Shown one piece after another: positions 1-11,710 of a stretch of 64,000 nucleotides of DNA. Every line of letters starts with the position of its first letter. The first letter of the stretch is position 1. Source of the DNA: Fusarium oxysporum f. sp. lycopersici 4287 (taxonomy: Eukaryota; Ascomycota; Sordariomycetes; Hypocreales; Nectriaceae); contig NC_030992.1 in the NCBI RefSeq assembly GCF_000149955.1, forward strand, positions 1,676,309 to 1,740,308, written 5' to 3'. The notes under the pieces were generated by a model. That model was not told where the DNA came from, ran no database searches, and saw nothing but the letters and a program-made list of their open reading frames with translations. Position numbers and translations under genes: made by a program.

Positions 1-2
1 GG

Positions 3-239
3 GTTCATCCGATTCCACACCTTCAAGTTGTCTTCCCATTCCGAAATTCCACTGCCAATATTACCTTAAAGGTACTCGAGGATGGAATTGTGGAAGTCGT
101 CGAGGAGAATGTCATTCCTCGTGGCGACGATAGTAGAATGAAAGGCAAAGAACTTACGCGGGCAGATTTGGGCAAGCTGCTAGAATATATGGAGGATCTC
201 TGCAAATGGGCAGAATGGATTCGGACAAGACTTGCATGA
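3..239 (+). CDS. C-terminal end of an unidentified protein, possibly Mediator subunit 1
   Basis: An open frame enters from the left edge and ends at TGA 237-239, giving 78 codons with no start inside the window. The C-terminus is acidic and helical, with the end motif DLCKWAEWIRTRLA. It looks coding: codons are balanced and the frame has no stops. The pattern 'ED-G-VEVVE' followed by a helical 'LGKLLEYMEDL.KW.EWI' end reminds me of fungal Mediator subunit 1 (Med1), but that is recollection, not a search. It converges on the formyltransferase gene, with about 200 bp between the two stop codons. The identity is weak; that this is the end of a real gene is fairly secure. Confidence 0.5.
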   Translation, partial: VHPIPHLQVVFPFRNSTANITLKVLEDGIVEVVEENVIPRGDDSRMKGKELTRADLGKLLEYMEDLCKWAEWIRTRLA

Positions 240-438
240 GTCGTTGAGACTTGACATGGAGGTTGGAAAGGAACTAGGAGTTGAACGATACCCTCTAAGT
301 GTCATACGAAGTGGATAGGCGGAGAAAACTGAACGACTTATGCTACCATCGCACGAACCATACCTTTCCTCATGACACGACAAAAAGCCCGACTTCAATG
401 TTGATAAACATAATAGATCTCAAAGCCTAGGCCTAGAT

Positions 439-1709
439 TTAGTCATCAGCGAGGTAACCCCTCAGTCCCGCCATTGCATCACGCTGCGGCTTCCCTTCCT
501 CCTTAATCTTCTTCACACGAATTACGCTGTCGTCCAGAGTGCGTATAGCACAGCTGCCATCGCCTTGATCCCAAACCCGAGTCTCCAAGACAACCCCAGT
601 GTCCTCAAGGAGGCGGACTTTTGCTCCATGATTCCCGATATCCTTTGAGGATATGGTCTCAGCATCTTGGAAAATTAAACGCTTTTTATCTCCCTTCTTG
701 TTGACAGCATGAGTCCATACAGACCCAAGAACTCGTACCCTTCGCACAATGTCATCCCCTGTCCACTTAGTCCATTTTATATGTCCATCAGCCTTTGTGA
801 CCTTGGGCGCGTGGACGAGCTGCTCGTCGCTCAGCTCTTCTGCTCTCCATCCTGTATTCTGGCGAGGCGGCACATAGACTCCATCTCGTAGACCTTGAAT
901 TAACATTTGCGCTCCAATTGGTGCCAGGAGGCTTGTCAGTTCTTGGACGGTGCAGCCTGGAGGTATCGATATTCCGGGACGGGAGGTTTGAGACAGTATA
1001 GTTCCATGATCGAAGATTCTGTGGTCTAGTGTTTGTAATGAGATTCCCGTGTAGTCATAACCTTTGAGAATCGCATGGTGGATGGGAGCAGGCCCACGAA
1101 GACTACTTTTTGTTTAGGATTCTGGCGGAAGTATGCGGCATGAGACTTACTCAGGGAGCAGAGAAGGATGCACGTTGAGTCCGCCGTATTTGGCCGAAGT
1201 TAAGATTCTGGGCGGGACGAATAGTCCGAAGGACACTGCTATCACAAGATTTGTTCCTTCAGGGAGCTACTGCATTTAGTCACTGAGTTCCCAGGAAGTG
1301 CTCAGCGAGGAAGCACGCAAACTTACATCCCATCCTGTGAAGGTTTTGCGCTGGTGAATATTCAATCTCAAATTTTCTGCCAGCAACTTACAAGGTACTA
1401 AACCGATATAAGTTAAACGTCGTGGTTTTCTCATAGATTTGACGTACCTTCTCTCAGTGTTTTGAAACCTCTTCCCATGCGTCTTGGCGGCAAAACCATA
1501 ACATCCAACGACTCTACAAGCTTCTTATTGTGGCGATGCTCTTCATGAAGAGCTTTCAGAGATGCGCAGCTGAACTCGTCGGATCCGCAGAAAAGAATGC
1601 GCAATGGGTCTGACGAGTTTCGAGGCACACTTTGCGAGAAGAGCCTTCGCCATGGAGGAATTTGCACATCGAGCAATGATCTGGATTTGGCAACGCTGAA
1701 TAGAATCAT
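439..1709 (-). CDS. FMT1: Methionyl-tRNA formyltransferase, mitochondrial
   Basis: Formylates the methionine on mitochondrial initiator tRNA using 10-formyl-tetrahydrofolate. Exons on the minus strand are 1448-1709, 1327-1397, 1151-1266 and 439-1102 (1113 nt, 370 aa), with introns of 50, 60 and 48 bp. The N-terminus is basic and hydroxylated, as expected for a mitochondrial presequence, and is followed by the formyltransferase start LRILFCGSDEFS (about residues 37-48). The active-site segment LNVHPSLLPDLRGPAP covers residues 141-156, with Asn142 and His144 matching the bacterial catalytic Asn and His. Asp181 in FDHG matches the catalytic Asp. The C-terminal third is the tRNA-binding OB-like region. 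Length is normal for the family. It faces the same way as SFM1 but 725 bp separate them. Confidence 0.93.
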
Positions 1710-2434
1710 GCTCTCAGTTTAGTATTGAACCACTTTAAATTTCTTCGTAACTTGTCGGCGCATCAATATAGGTTGGCAGCCTGAAGTGACTATAAAACAA
1801 TCGCGTTTGTTGCATCTCCGCTTATTTGCATTGAATTTTTGGCCAGGAAGATCTATCTCACTCGCTTGAACCGAGCAGAGCCTGAGAACGGTTCAGAAGG
1901 AACTCTACGCCATACACCAACCCTTGTCATAAAACCTGGCAGTTCTACCAAATTGTTTTGTGCTTTAATTGTTCTTCATTTGTTCATTTTGCCAAATAGG
2001 CTGCTATGGGTAAAGACATCACTCATATAAAGACGTTTGCTGCATATAGGCACTTTTGGAAGCGAGTAAAGAACCGATGGGCTATTATGTATTTGAGAAC
2101 TAAATAGGTAGGTAGTAGGTAGGAGCTAGAAGAACCTGGGATTATTAGGTGATTGTGAACTGCGAACCAAAGCTCAAGACTGTCCAAAAGTAATGTACGT
2201 GGTTCATAGACTAGAAATTGAGTTTCTATTGCTATCTTTACCCGCATGTAAACATAGTTATCTGGCTAACAATTCATTACATAAGACTTTAGTTGACAGT
2301 CCAACTGCGTTGTTATGAAGAATCACACTTATTGAAGCGATGTTTAGGTAGCCCCTGGCGATGGCAAAGAATAGTCCGTCTTGTACCCAGCAACTGGATT
2401 CAGACAGTGGATAACATGGTTTATTTTGATTTGT
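1710..2434. other. Intergenic region, 725 bp
   Basis: This lies between the FMT1 start and the SFM1 stop, so it holds the FMT1 promoter and the SFM1 3' UTR. It contains a short TAGGTA-repeat cluster (about 2103-2126). Small open frames here show no coding signature. I see nothing else. Confidence 0.6.
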
Positions 2435-3283
2435 TTAGAAGAGGTCATCCACGGCCTTATCGGCGTCTTTTTGGATCAACTCGACCATGCCCTAGAGTAG
2501 ACTGTTAGGTTCTGGTGAGCATGGCTGAACGGGTTCACAAACCTTGGGCATGATAGGCTTGCCGTCTTCACCCTGTACATATCGGAAGGGCATCTCGGTA
2601 CTCTCGTGTTCGTTGAATTTGAGCTCAGGGAAGTCCAGGTAGGGCACCTGATCAAGTGGCACTGGTGGTTATCATGAGCTTCCGAGCTGCAGGGGCCTAA
2701 TAGGCGGATGACGAACCCTTGTCTTGAACAACAATACGAGTAACCCGGACGGCCGTATCTGTTGTCATCTGCTTGGGGCCAAGTCTGCGACCTTCAAAGC
2801 CCTTCTTTCGAAGCTCCGAAGTACGGTCTAAGATCTCCGGTTAAAATGTATTTCAAAAAAAATATTTTGTGAGAGTCACAAACCTCGAGGAGGATCATCG
2901 CCTATCACACAAACATGAAACGTCAGTAACAGTACGTCGGCCGTTCCTCATGCTTTTTACGTACCAAGGATACCTCCAAACAAGAAGGCATCAAAGTTCT
3001 CACCATCCTCAGGAGAGAGATCCAAGGCGGCTGATGGATCTAGCAGGCAAACTCGCGACTTGTTGGCGGCGTAGAGCTCCTCAACACCACGCTGCTCAGC
3101 AGTGAAGGCGGGGTTACTGGCCAGGTCTGTTGGAACCTGGAACGTAGAAGGCAAACTGGAGAGGATGAAAGAACCATGAGTCGCTTGTGTCTCGCGTGCA
3201 ATGGCCAGATATTCGAGTTCGGACCAAGGGCCTAGCTCTGGGTCGAGATGCTCGACAATAAAAGTCTTCCCAGAGGCTGCCAT
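2435..3283 (-). CDS. SFM1: SPOUT protein-arginine methyltransferase SFM1
   Basis: Yeast Sfm1 monomethylates an arginine of ribosomal protein uS3 (Rps3) in the cytoplasm. Exons on the minus strand are 2965-3283, 2884-2901, 2717-2827, 2543-2661 and 2435-2491 (624 nt, 207 aa; yeast Sfm1 is about the same length). The N-terminus TFIVEHLDPELGPWSELEY and the block RVCLLDPSAALDLSPED match the family. FGGILGDDPPRDRTSELR and RRLGPKQMTTDTAVR form the SPOUT knot that binds S-adenosylmethionine, and the end reads TEMPFRYV...MVELIQKDADKAVDDLF. Exon 2 is only 18 nt; it is needed to complete GDDPPRD. The gene is divergent from KEX1 across a 1.1 kb intergenic region. Confidence 0.93.
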
Positions 3284-4406
3284 TTCTTCTTTGTTCTCTG
3301 GCGAGGGGCAACGCTGAGTAAAGGTCAGTGGCGCGTACACTAGGCAAGTAATGGTGGTAAATACTGAAGGACTGGGCTATTGATTGATGTCTTCTGATAT
3401 TGATAGAAATTCAGTTGCACCTTGAATATGAGACTTTACAAAAGTGAATGTGGTGGAGACTCTGATTGGTTTAGTTAGAGAGGGTTTTGAAACTCCATAC
3501 CTACCTTATTGAACTGTCTAGCTTGGAAGTTAGTTCATAGGTAGCCTGAAGCAATAGTGATCGTCAGTAGATGCACCAAGGTTTTTATTTCATTCCTCTC
3601 GCCTTTCCAATATTGAATATCAATACTTCTTATTGATTTGAACTTGATCATAAACGTAAAAGAATGTCGGAAAATAAAAACAGCAGAGCAAGCCAGTGGT
3701 GATTGATCATTGGAGGTCATGCAGTTGATACATTGATAATGAATACCGTTTACTAGTGCCCTTGCCACTTTGTTGGTGCTATTTGGGTCCGACCTTCACG
3801 AAGTTGTTTCTTATTGACTACCAGTAGGAGCAAAGTCAACAGCGTCACGATACTAAAAAGACAAACATGAACACGCCCGCCAACACGCACCGACATAAAG
3901 AAAGCAAAGGCTATGTATTATTGATTACGTCGGAGTAAAATAAAAAGAAGAAGAAGAAGAAGAAGAAGAAGAAGAAGAAGAAAATGCGTGGTACCTATGG
4001 ACTCCAGAGTAGGTAGCCCAAATTAGAGGCAAATGCCCGGTGGACCCTTGTCTGGAGGAATTACCTCCCTACCTCATCCACTGCAACCAGAATTAAAGCG
4101 CCAAGCCACAGCTGCGACCAGCGACAGTACGGAAGCTACAGCATCGCCCCCACTAGAACCCGTCCCGGGGTCCCGAGGGGCCACCTCATCTCTCCTGGAC
4201 TAGGTCCCAAGTATTGGATTGTCCCTTTATCAAGCAAGGCACCTTCATTCCAACAGCAACTCTGATTGCTTTCCATGTCGTCGACAAGGAGGACCTCCAA
4301 TTCTTTGTCTGTTTAACCTTCACAGTCCATTGTCATATAAGTACTCACCCTTACTTTCTGTGTTCTTTTAACATTACCCGCGGCGTCCTTCGTCCGCAAC
4401 TTCATC
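3284..4406. promoter_or_regulatory. Divergent SFM1/KEX1 intergenic region
   Basis: This 1.1 kb separates the divergent starts of SFM1 and KEX1 and must hold both promoters. It has an (AAG)n tract at 3945-3983 and two short TAGGTA-type motifs (about 3486 and 4004). The last 200 bp before KEX1 are pyrimidine-rich, typical of a fungal 5' leader. No further gene was seen. Confidence 0.5.
3945..3983 (+). repeat. (AAG)n microsatellite
   Basis: About 13 uninterrupted AAG units preceded by an A-rich stretch. It lies in the SFM1/KEX1 intergenic region about 420 bp upstream of the KEX1 start. A similar but longer tract occurs at 25768-25836. Confidence 0.95.
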
Positions 4407-6374
4407 ATGGTTGTCAAATCCATGATTCCGTCCCCGAGACGATGGGCTGCCCTTGTCTCCTTCTGCCTCGCACCAGCTTTAGCCGTCGCTGTAAACGATG
4501 CGACCACAACAAAAGCTGCAGCTGCCGACTACTATGTTCGCGATCTTCCGGGCTTGCCTACCGATGGGCCCGATGTCAAGATGCATGCTGGGTTAGACAA
4601 ACCGTTTCCTCCCTGTACTCCAGGCTTACTGACGCATCCGCGTGCTTTTTAGTCATATCGAAGTCACCCCAGATACGCATGGGAACTTGTTCTTTTGGCA
4701 TTTTGAGAACCAACACATCGCCGATAGACAACGGACTGTTATTTGGATCAATGGTGGACCAGGCTGCAGTTCAGAAGATGGCTCCATGATGGAAATTGGC
4801 CCCTATCGGCTCAAGGATCAAGACCATTTGGTCTACAACAATGGCTCGTGGAACGAATTCGCCAACCTGCTGTTTGTCGATAACCCTGTAGGCACAGGCT
4901 TCAGCTCGGTCGACACCAATAACTATATACACGAACTTAAGGAAATGGCGGATCAATTTGTCAAATTCCTTGAGAAGTGGTTCGCTCTCTTTCCCCAGTA
5001 TGATCGCGACGATGTGAGCAACCTCTTCCTTATGGGCATTTCAATTTGCTAAGAACAACGCAGATATACATCGCAGGCGAGTCTTACGCCGGACAGCATA
5101 TCCCCTACATCGCTAGGGCTATTCTCGATCGCAATATGAAGAATCCTACAACCGCATGGAGCCTGAAAGGGCTGTTGATCGGCAATGGCTGGATCGACCC
5201 AATCGAGCAATATCCAGCTTACATTACATATGCCATTCAGAAGGGTCTGATCAAGAAGGACTCCGACGAGCACAAGCAACTGCAAGGCGATCTGCGCAAT
5301 TGTGAAAGAATGATGGCCTCGGATATTGGCCATGTGGATTACGGCGAATGCGAAGCTATCTTGTCAAACATGCTCAGGCTAACCAAGAACGGTGACGGCG
5401 ATAATGCATGCGTTAACATGTACGATGTGCGACTGAAAGATTCATACCCCAGCTGTGGCATGAACTGGCCTCCGGATCTGGTGCACCTAACTCCTTACTT
5501 GAGAAAGCCCGAGGTTACGAAAGCCCTTCACGTCGATGGCATTAAGAAATCTGTCGGTTGGACCGAGTGTAACGGTGCTGTTGGAGGCGCCTTCAACGCA
5601 AGGAAGTCTAAACCCTCGGTTGATCTCTTGCCCGCTCTCCTTAAGGAAGTCCCCATCATGCTCTTCTCCGGAGCCGAAGATCTCATTTGCAACCACATTG
5701 GAACCGAAAACATGATTAGCAAGATGGAGTGGAACGGCGGGAAGGGTTTCGAAGTAACACCCGGTAACTGGGCTCCTCGGCGTGACTGGACTTTTGAGGA
5801 CGAGGCAGCTGGTTTCTGGCAAGAGGCCCGGAACTTAACATATGTTCTTGTCTATAACTCTTCCCACATGGTCCCTTTCGACCTTCCACGACGAAGCCGA
5901 GATATGCTGGACCGCTTCATGGGCGTTGATATCAGCAGAGTTGGTGGCGACCCTGCTGACAGTCGCATCGATGGCGAGAAGGGGCCAAAGACCAGTGTTG
6001 GCGATGCTAAGAACAGTACCAAGACCGCTGACGAGGAACACCAAAAGCAGTTGGATGAGGCCAAGTGGGCAGCATACTACAAGTCTGGCGAAATTGTTCT
6101 GGTCATCGTCGTCATTGGTGTCATCGTCTGGGGATACTGGATCTGGCGTGAACGTCGCAGGGGCGCTGCCTATTCTGCTTTGGCTGATCACGATCTTTCC
6201 AGCCGACCCAACGGCCATCGAGCCAAGTCACAGCCTGGTGATCTTGAGTCGGCGGCTTTTGATGAAAGCGAACTAGACGATTTGCATGTAACAACACCGG
6301 GAACTAGCAACAGTGCTAGGTTTCCAGCGAATCATGACAGTAGCGAAAAGTTTGTCACCAAGTACGCCGAATAA
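4407..6374 (+). CDS. KEX1: Kex1-type serine carboxypeptidase (Golgi pheromone-processing)
   Basis: A membrane-bound carboxypeptidase of the late Golgi that trims C-terminal Lys/Arg from Kex2-cleaved precursors such as pheromone. Exons are 4407-4591, 4653-5013 and 5064-6374 (1857 nt, 618 aa), with introns of 61 and 50 bp. A signal peptide covers roughly residues 1-28, and the substrate-binding block [13 protein letters not shown] follows. The catalytic Ser189 sits in GESYAG across the exon 2/3 region, Asp388 in SGAEDLIC and His450 in NSSHMVP. An acidic lumenal stretch is followed by one transmembrane segment (about residues 526-546) and a cytosolic tail. Length and layout match family S10 Kex1 proteins, and all three catalytic residues are present. 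Confidence 0.96.
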
Positions 6375-6759
6375 TGGAAAACCAGCGGTCATGGATGGGC
6401 CTCGTTTCTACCTGGACAAGATTCTTCTGGTTGTATAATTTAGCTGGCGCCCTGGTTCTTTTGCATAAAGTGGTTGGTTGTGTCACAATTGGGAGGTCTG
6501 GCGTTTTCCTTATATTCATTATCGCGAATCAAGTCAATTTTTGTCATCATCTAAGTTGGTAATCCTACGCCGACAAACTCCGTATCTAGATCAGAGCCCT
6601 CCGTGAAACCTTGCCCCGAGATCCTTGTGACTTGCAGCCTGTGTATCGTGTTCCATGTTCCAAAGCAAACAATCCACCTATCAAGTAAAGCTTGTATTTA
6701 CGCCTGCAGTGCTGCGCCGTCGTTGTCCATGAAGAGAGAAAGAGTGTATAAGTCAAAGT
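6375..6759. other. Convergent 3' region between KEX1 and DRE2
   Basis: This 385 bp lies between two stop codons and should hold both 3' UTRs and terminators. I saw no coding signature and no repeat. Confidence 0.6.
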
Positions 6760-7811
6760 TTAGAGTTGCACATCGTTATTGAGCAGGCGAACTTCTTCGC
6801 CTGGCTTGAAGGGAGGAAGGCCAATATAAGGGCATCCGTCACAACGGAAAGCGTCGCCAAGGGAACAGTTGCCGCATGAGCCGACCTTACCTTGCACGGT
6901 GAAGTCGATCTCGGCCAGGTCGTCTGTTGCCAGCTTAATGCTCTCAAGTTTCTTGTCGGCGGTTGCGCGTTTGTCGGCGTCTTCGGCAGCAAGACGTTCG
7001 GCCAAACCACAGGTGCAGTCCTTGCAGGCCCGACGACGTTTGCCAGCCTTGGGTTGACATTCGGCAGCTAGTATGTTGTCAGAATCGTATTCGACTACGG
7101 AAGCACTTGCTGGGGTTACCTACGGATATTGATGGGTCTCGCGAGATCCGCTTCAGTCATGAGAGTATCCTCATCAATTAGGTCGTCGTCGTCAAGGTCG
7201 TCCTCAAGATCGATGAAGCCGACGCCGGCGGGGACCACTGGTTTCGATTTCGCCTCAGCGGGCTTCCTCTTCAGATTTAGAGGAACAGAGCCATCTGCGA
7301 GAGGAGCGGGCTGGGATTTCTTCTTGCCAAACTTCAGAGTAATGGCTCCGTCATTCTCACCGTAATCGGGTTTCTCAAAGCCACCCCGCGATGATATCAA
7401 CCCGGCCAAAACCGCTTCCTTTGACAAAGTGGACTCCTCCAGGCTGTTGCCATCTTGAGACTGTAGGCGACCGCTAGGCTTGAGGGACTCGGCGACAGGA
7501 CCAAGGACAGTTCGGTTCATCAAAGCGAGGGATTCGCCCAGCATAGAAGAGGCATCGGATAGGACCAAGACAAGATCGTAGGTGGAAGGAGGTAGTGTGA
7601 CCAATCCTAAGGAGAGACGGTCAAGCATCTGGAGATCGGTGACGGAGCGATCATAATCGGCGAGGACGGATGTGAGGGCGTCGGAATTGGAAGCAAGAGA
7701 AGGAGGCGCCAGAAGAAGGGTTCGCTTGGGTGGCGAGGTAGATTGGACAGACTTTGTGACAGGCATGACGAAGTCGTCACTGGGATCGATCATGAGGGTC
7801 GCGGGCGCCAT
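6760..7811 (-). CDS. DRE2: Cytosolic Fe-S cluster assembly protein Dre2 (anamorsin)
   Basis: Dre2 passes electrons from Tah18 to the cytosolic iron-sulfur assembly machinery. Exons on the minus strand are 7124-7811 and 6760-7067 (996 nt, 331 aa) with one 56-bp intron. The N-terminal half is a degenerate methyltransferase-like domain, then an acidic linker (about residues 205-225). The C-terminal CIAPIN1 domain carries Cys233, Cys244, Cys247 and Cys249 (2Fe-2S site, ...[12 protein letters not shown]) and Cys294, Cys297, Cys305 and Cys308 (4Fe-4S site, [15 protein letters not shown]). I chose the ATG at 7811 because the protein then starts [14 protein letters not shown]; the frame is open further upstream to 7862, but that stretch looks like leader. 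The donor at GTAGGT keeps the frame into the Cys domain. Confidence 0.95.
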
Positions 7812-10073
7812 GGCGAATGAATACACAGCAGAAAGGCAAAAGCAATAAGGAGGAGGGAACAAGAGAGTAGAGAGAGATGAGGGACAGGACGTTTTTAAGA
7901 TCTCTAAGGTGATGTTAGACCCAGACTTTTTGACTCGGCGGTCGCTGGTGTCCTGGATTAGTCAAAGAACGGCAGTACCGTGCACGGCCAACATGAACTG
8001 TGCAATATGCCCTAGTATACGAGGGACTGTACCGTGTGGCCTGACTATCAGATGAACGGTACTGCATCTGATATCAGGGTTGCGGGGTCATTTTTCTGCT
8101 TTTCCACGGCGGGGGGCTTTTGGCTTCTTCGAAGGGGCCCTTATTCCGACTGCGGAGACGCCGAGTAGTTCTGCCGAATTAAAAGGTCGTTACGAGAGCC
8201 CATCATATTGGGGATGGCTTTGCAATCATGCAGTCACAATCAGTTGTAGCTGATAAGTTGATAACGAAGTAACCTCTAAGAATTGGTGTTTGGTGTTTCC
8301 GTTTGCATTTCCCGGAGATGCAAGAAATTTGTGGTCTTTGATGGCTACGAGTTACCTGTCAAACCATACGACTCGGCCTTTCTCGCCCCTGTTTGGTTTC
8401 GAGCTCTTCTTTTCTTCCACACTTCAATTCTAGGTACCTGAGCAATGGGTAGCTGACATATGATCATTGGTAATCCGAGCCAAGGGTGGGGGGAGATGAC
8501 GGCTCGGAACCAACTACCGTAGATATTACAGTACGGGTCGGGAACGGGCGGTGGGCGATGTCGGACCAATCCCGAACAGTACGATTGCTGTTTGGTTTTG
8601 ATATGCGCCATTGCCATAGGTTGTCACTCTGCTCCTGGGCTCAATCTCGTGAGCGGATGACACGGGCGTGGGAGCCGCGATCCCGGCCCTCAGCTTGTGG
8701 CCTGCGGCCTTCGTAGCCTCCCATTTCATGTGGAATTGTGGAGAGTCTTTTTTCTGGGGTATTAAACCTTGGAGTGCTTATGAGGTTATCCCCCTTCGTA
8801 ATTGTGAGGCTCACAGTGACTGACTGGTGTTTCGCGGAAAAGGCAAGTTTCTGGTGTTGCACAACAATTTTGATACAGCTCAAATCTCACCTGATCTTTT
8901 GTACTAAAAGCGTTCTCAGTTATATTTTTCAGTCCCGTATAGTACCTAGGTCGTTCGTGACGGGTCATTGGTTGAATAAACAACTTGATTTGATCTCGTG
9001 TTACGCCATCTGGGTGTGACAATGTCTTGATTTCTAGCCTTTGATTTCATATTATAGCAGCAAGAAGAAGAGTAGCTCAACTTTCTCTTAGTAGTATCAG
9101 TCGATTTGTATTTTTCGTCACCGGTATATTCTCTCGGTATAAACCATATAAGTGGCAGGCGTTGCTGAGTAGGATCTAACTACTAGGTACCTAGATAGGT
9201 AATATTATATTGACAAGAGAACATTTTTCATATTATTATCATCGCATGCTCTTCCTCCTGCTCCTCTCCTATCTATAGTCTGTATCAAAGTCTGCAATAT
9301 TCCAGTGCTCCGGTGCCTTTACTGCAGCCAACTGATTGCCAGTGCTTGCAGCTGTCAGTGGCCGGCACATTTTATTTCTCCTTCTTGATTCATTGGATCA
9401 TGGAATAAACAAAGGCGTGTGTTTCTGATAAGTGCTTGCCCCAGGCAACAGTGATTCACTGCCTTCTTCCATCCTGCTCTTTTTTCCCTCCTTCCACTAG
9501 GTTCTCTTCTTCTTCCTTCCTCAACCGCATTTGCATTCCTCAACATCTCTCATCCGCATAAGAAGGCACAGGATCCTTGCGCTTGGCTTTGAGAGATATC
9601 TCTAAGAGAAGGCTCTGTTTTCTTTCTCCTCTTTTCAACTCTGAGTGCCCTCGTGCTGAGAAACAACTTGCTGTTGTCTTTGCTGGTCGACGCTTCCGTT
9701 GGTAGTCAGACAATACTCAATCCTCAAGGTACGTAGAAGCTCAGCTTTCTATCTCATCTCATATGTTTTCTGTCCATCAAAATTCCCTGTCATCGGAACC
9801 GTCGTGAGAAGTTCTGCTGCTTGGCTTTGTGGCTATTTCACGTTTCACAGTACTCGTCGGCTACTTTTCCGCGTTCTGCTTCTCATCTCGGGACATGTTT
9901 TCAGCTGCTTGCTGTTGGCATCCGTTTCCAAAGTTATTTTCTCCCTCTCAGAAGCTAGGGAGCCTTTATTACTTCGTTCCCTTCTGCATTTGTCGTTACT
10001 AAACATTCATTTCATCTCTGCTCACATATAGTAACAATCGCGTTTAGACTCGAGCTGACGATCTACTTCCATC
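7812..10073. promoter_or_regulatory. Divergent DRE2/zinc-knuckle intergenic region
   Basis: This 2.26 kb lies between two divergent starts. The left part (7812-9000) shows short open frames on both strands with no domain. TAGGTA/TACCTA clusters occur at about 8428, 8945 and 9181. From about 9370 it becomes pyrimidine-rich on the plus strand and is probably the 5' leader of the zinc-knuckle gene, including the leader intron listed separately. Confidence 0.5.
9729..10031 (+). other. Candidate 5'-UTR intron of the zinc-knuckle gene
   Basis: A consensus donor (AAG|GTACGT at 9729) is followed about 300 bp later by a CATATAG acceptor ending at 10031, 42 bp before the ATG. An ACTAAAC branch-like sequence lies about 30 nt upstream of the acceptor. 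This is splice-signal inference only; no transcript evidence is available here. Confidence 0.4.
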
Positions 10074-11710
10074 ATGTCGGACTGGAACAACGATCAGGGT
10101 GGTTCGGCCCATCCGAACACATTTGAGCAAGAGAACTGGACCAACAGTGGCCAAGCTGAGTATGTGCTCTCAATTGTGTTTTTCTGGAACCCGATATATT
10201 GACCTTCATAGAAACACATCCGCCAACAACGCCGGCTTCGGTAACGATGATTTTGACAATGGCGATGGCTTTGTAGGCGAACAGCCCACGGGTAATGAGA
10301 AGTGTTTCGGCTGTGGCGAGACTGGGTAAGAACCAACTTTCCGGGGAACAACATCATCTAACAGGTTCAGTCACCGCCGTGCCGAGTGTCCCAACCCTCA
10401 GGAGATGACCTGCCGCTTCTGTAAGCAGCCCGGTCATATGATCAAGGAGTGTCCTGATAAGCCTCCCATGATCTGCGAAAACTGTGGTGATGAAGGTCAG
10501 TTTCATCCATTGCTGCGTGATGCTCTAGGCTCATATGTTCAGGCCACATGCGCAAGAATTGCGAAAAGCCTCGCAAGATTAACCGCGACCACGTCGCTGA
10601 TGTCAGCGCCGATGACGCCTGGAACAAAATCAAACAGGCCGCCATTGAGCGAGACGTCGACGACGCCAAGGAGGCTGTTGAGGAGTACATCAAGGCAGTG
10701 GATGGCGACATTACCTATCGCCAGCTCCAGGAAGCTTTGATCGACCAAGGCATTGGTCTCTGGCTCATTCCTACTGAGCGATCTCTCATCCAAGTTTTCA
10801 CCAACATGGATCTCCAGGGCCATATCGACAAGAAATACACCATTTCTTATCGCTTTGTCGAGCAGGCAGATCGTCCTCGCGAGCTTGAAGGATGGCCCAA
10901 GAGCCGCGATGAGCTTCTCTCTCGTCTGGACGACGCTGGCGAAGTCGTGGATCGAGGTGTTCCTCTTTGCCTGAACTGCAAGGAGCTTGGACATATCTCC
11001 AAGTTTTGTACTCAGGAGAAGACGGAACGCAGTGATGCGGTCAAGATCTCCTGCTTCAACTGCGGTGCGGATGGCCATCGGGTCAGAGACTGTGAGTCAA
11101 CCTATTGGTAGTCCGTCAACTGAACATGATACTAATCCATTAGGTCCTGAGCCACGTGTGGACAAGAATGCTTGCAAGAATTGCGGGTAAGCTTTGAACA
11201 AAGAATCTGGAACTGTGAACTGACAGCACTAGTAAATCTGGTCACCGGGCCGCTGACTGTGAGGAGCCCCCTAACCCTGCCAATGTCGAATGCCGCAAGT
11301 GCAACGAGAGTGAGTTTATCTGATACGTTTGCACTGGGATTATTCTAACTGTTGTAGTGGGTCACTTTGCCAAAGATTGTCCTCAAGGCGGTGGCAGCCG
11401 CGCTTGCCGCAACTGTGGTCAGGAGGGCCATATCTCGAAAGACTGTGACCAGCCTCGAGACATGTCCACTGTGGCTTGCCGCAACTGTGAGAAGCAAGGA
11501 CACTTCAGCAGGGAGTGTCCTGAGCCGAAGGATTGTGAGTTACTTGCGCTGCCTATTGTCGTAATCGTGACTGACCAGTGTCCAGGGAGCAAGGTTCAAT
11601 GCTCCAACTGTCAAGAGTACGGCCACACCAAAGTTCGATGCAAGGTCCCTCCTGTCGATGAGGCTGACGGCGTCGGCGTTGCTGGTGACGGTGACGGTGA
11701 CGGTGGATGA
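10074..11710 (+). CDS. Ten-knuckle CCHC zinc-finger nucleic-acid-binding protein (CNBP/Gis2/Byr3 class)
   Basis: Probably binds single-stranded RNA or DNA through CCHC zinc knuckles, like CNBP, Gis2 and Byr3. Exons are 10074-10159, 10212-10325, 10371-10495, 10543-11091, 11144-11186, 11233-11309, 11358-11534 and 11586-11710 (1296 nt, 431 aa), with introns of 45-52 bp. There are ten C-x2-C-x4-H-x4-C knuckles: three near the N-terminus (CFGCGETGHRRAEC, CRFCKQPGHMIKEC, CENCGDEGHMRKNC) and seven after a helical middle region of about 125 residues. The middle region is not a domain I can name. The last exon ends at TGA 11708-11710 in a Gly/Asp-rich tail. The same frame stays open for 23 more coding-like codons to TAA 11780-11782 (see findings). 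The protein is larger than yeast Gis2. Confidence 0.88.
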
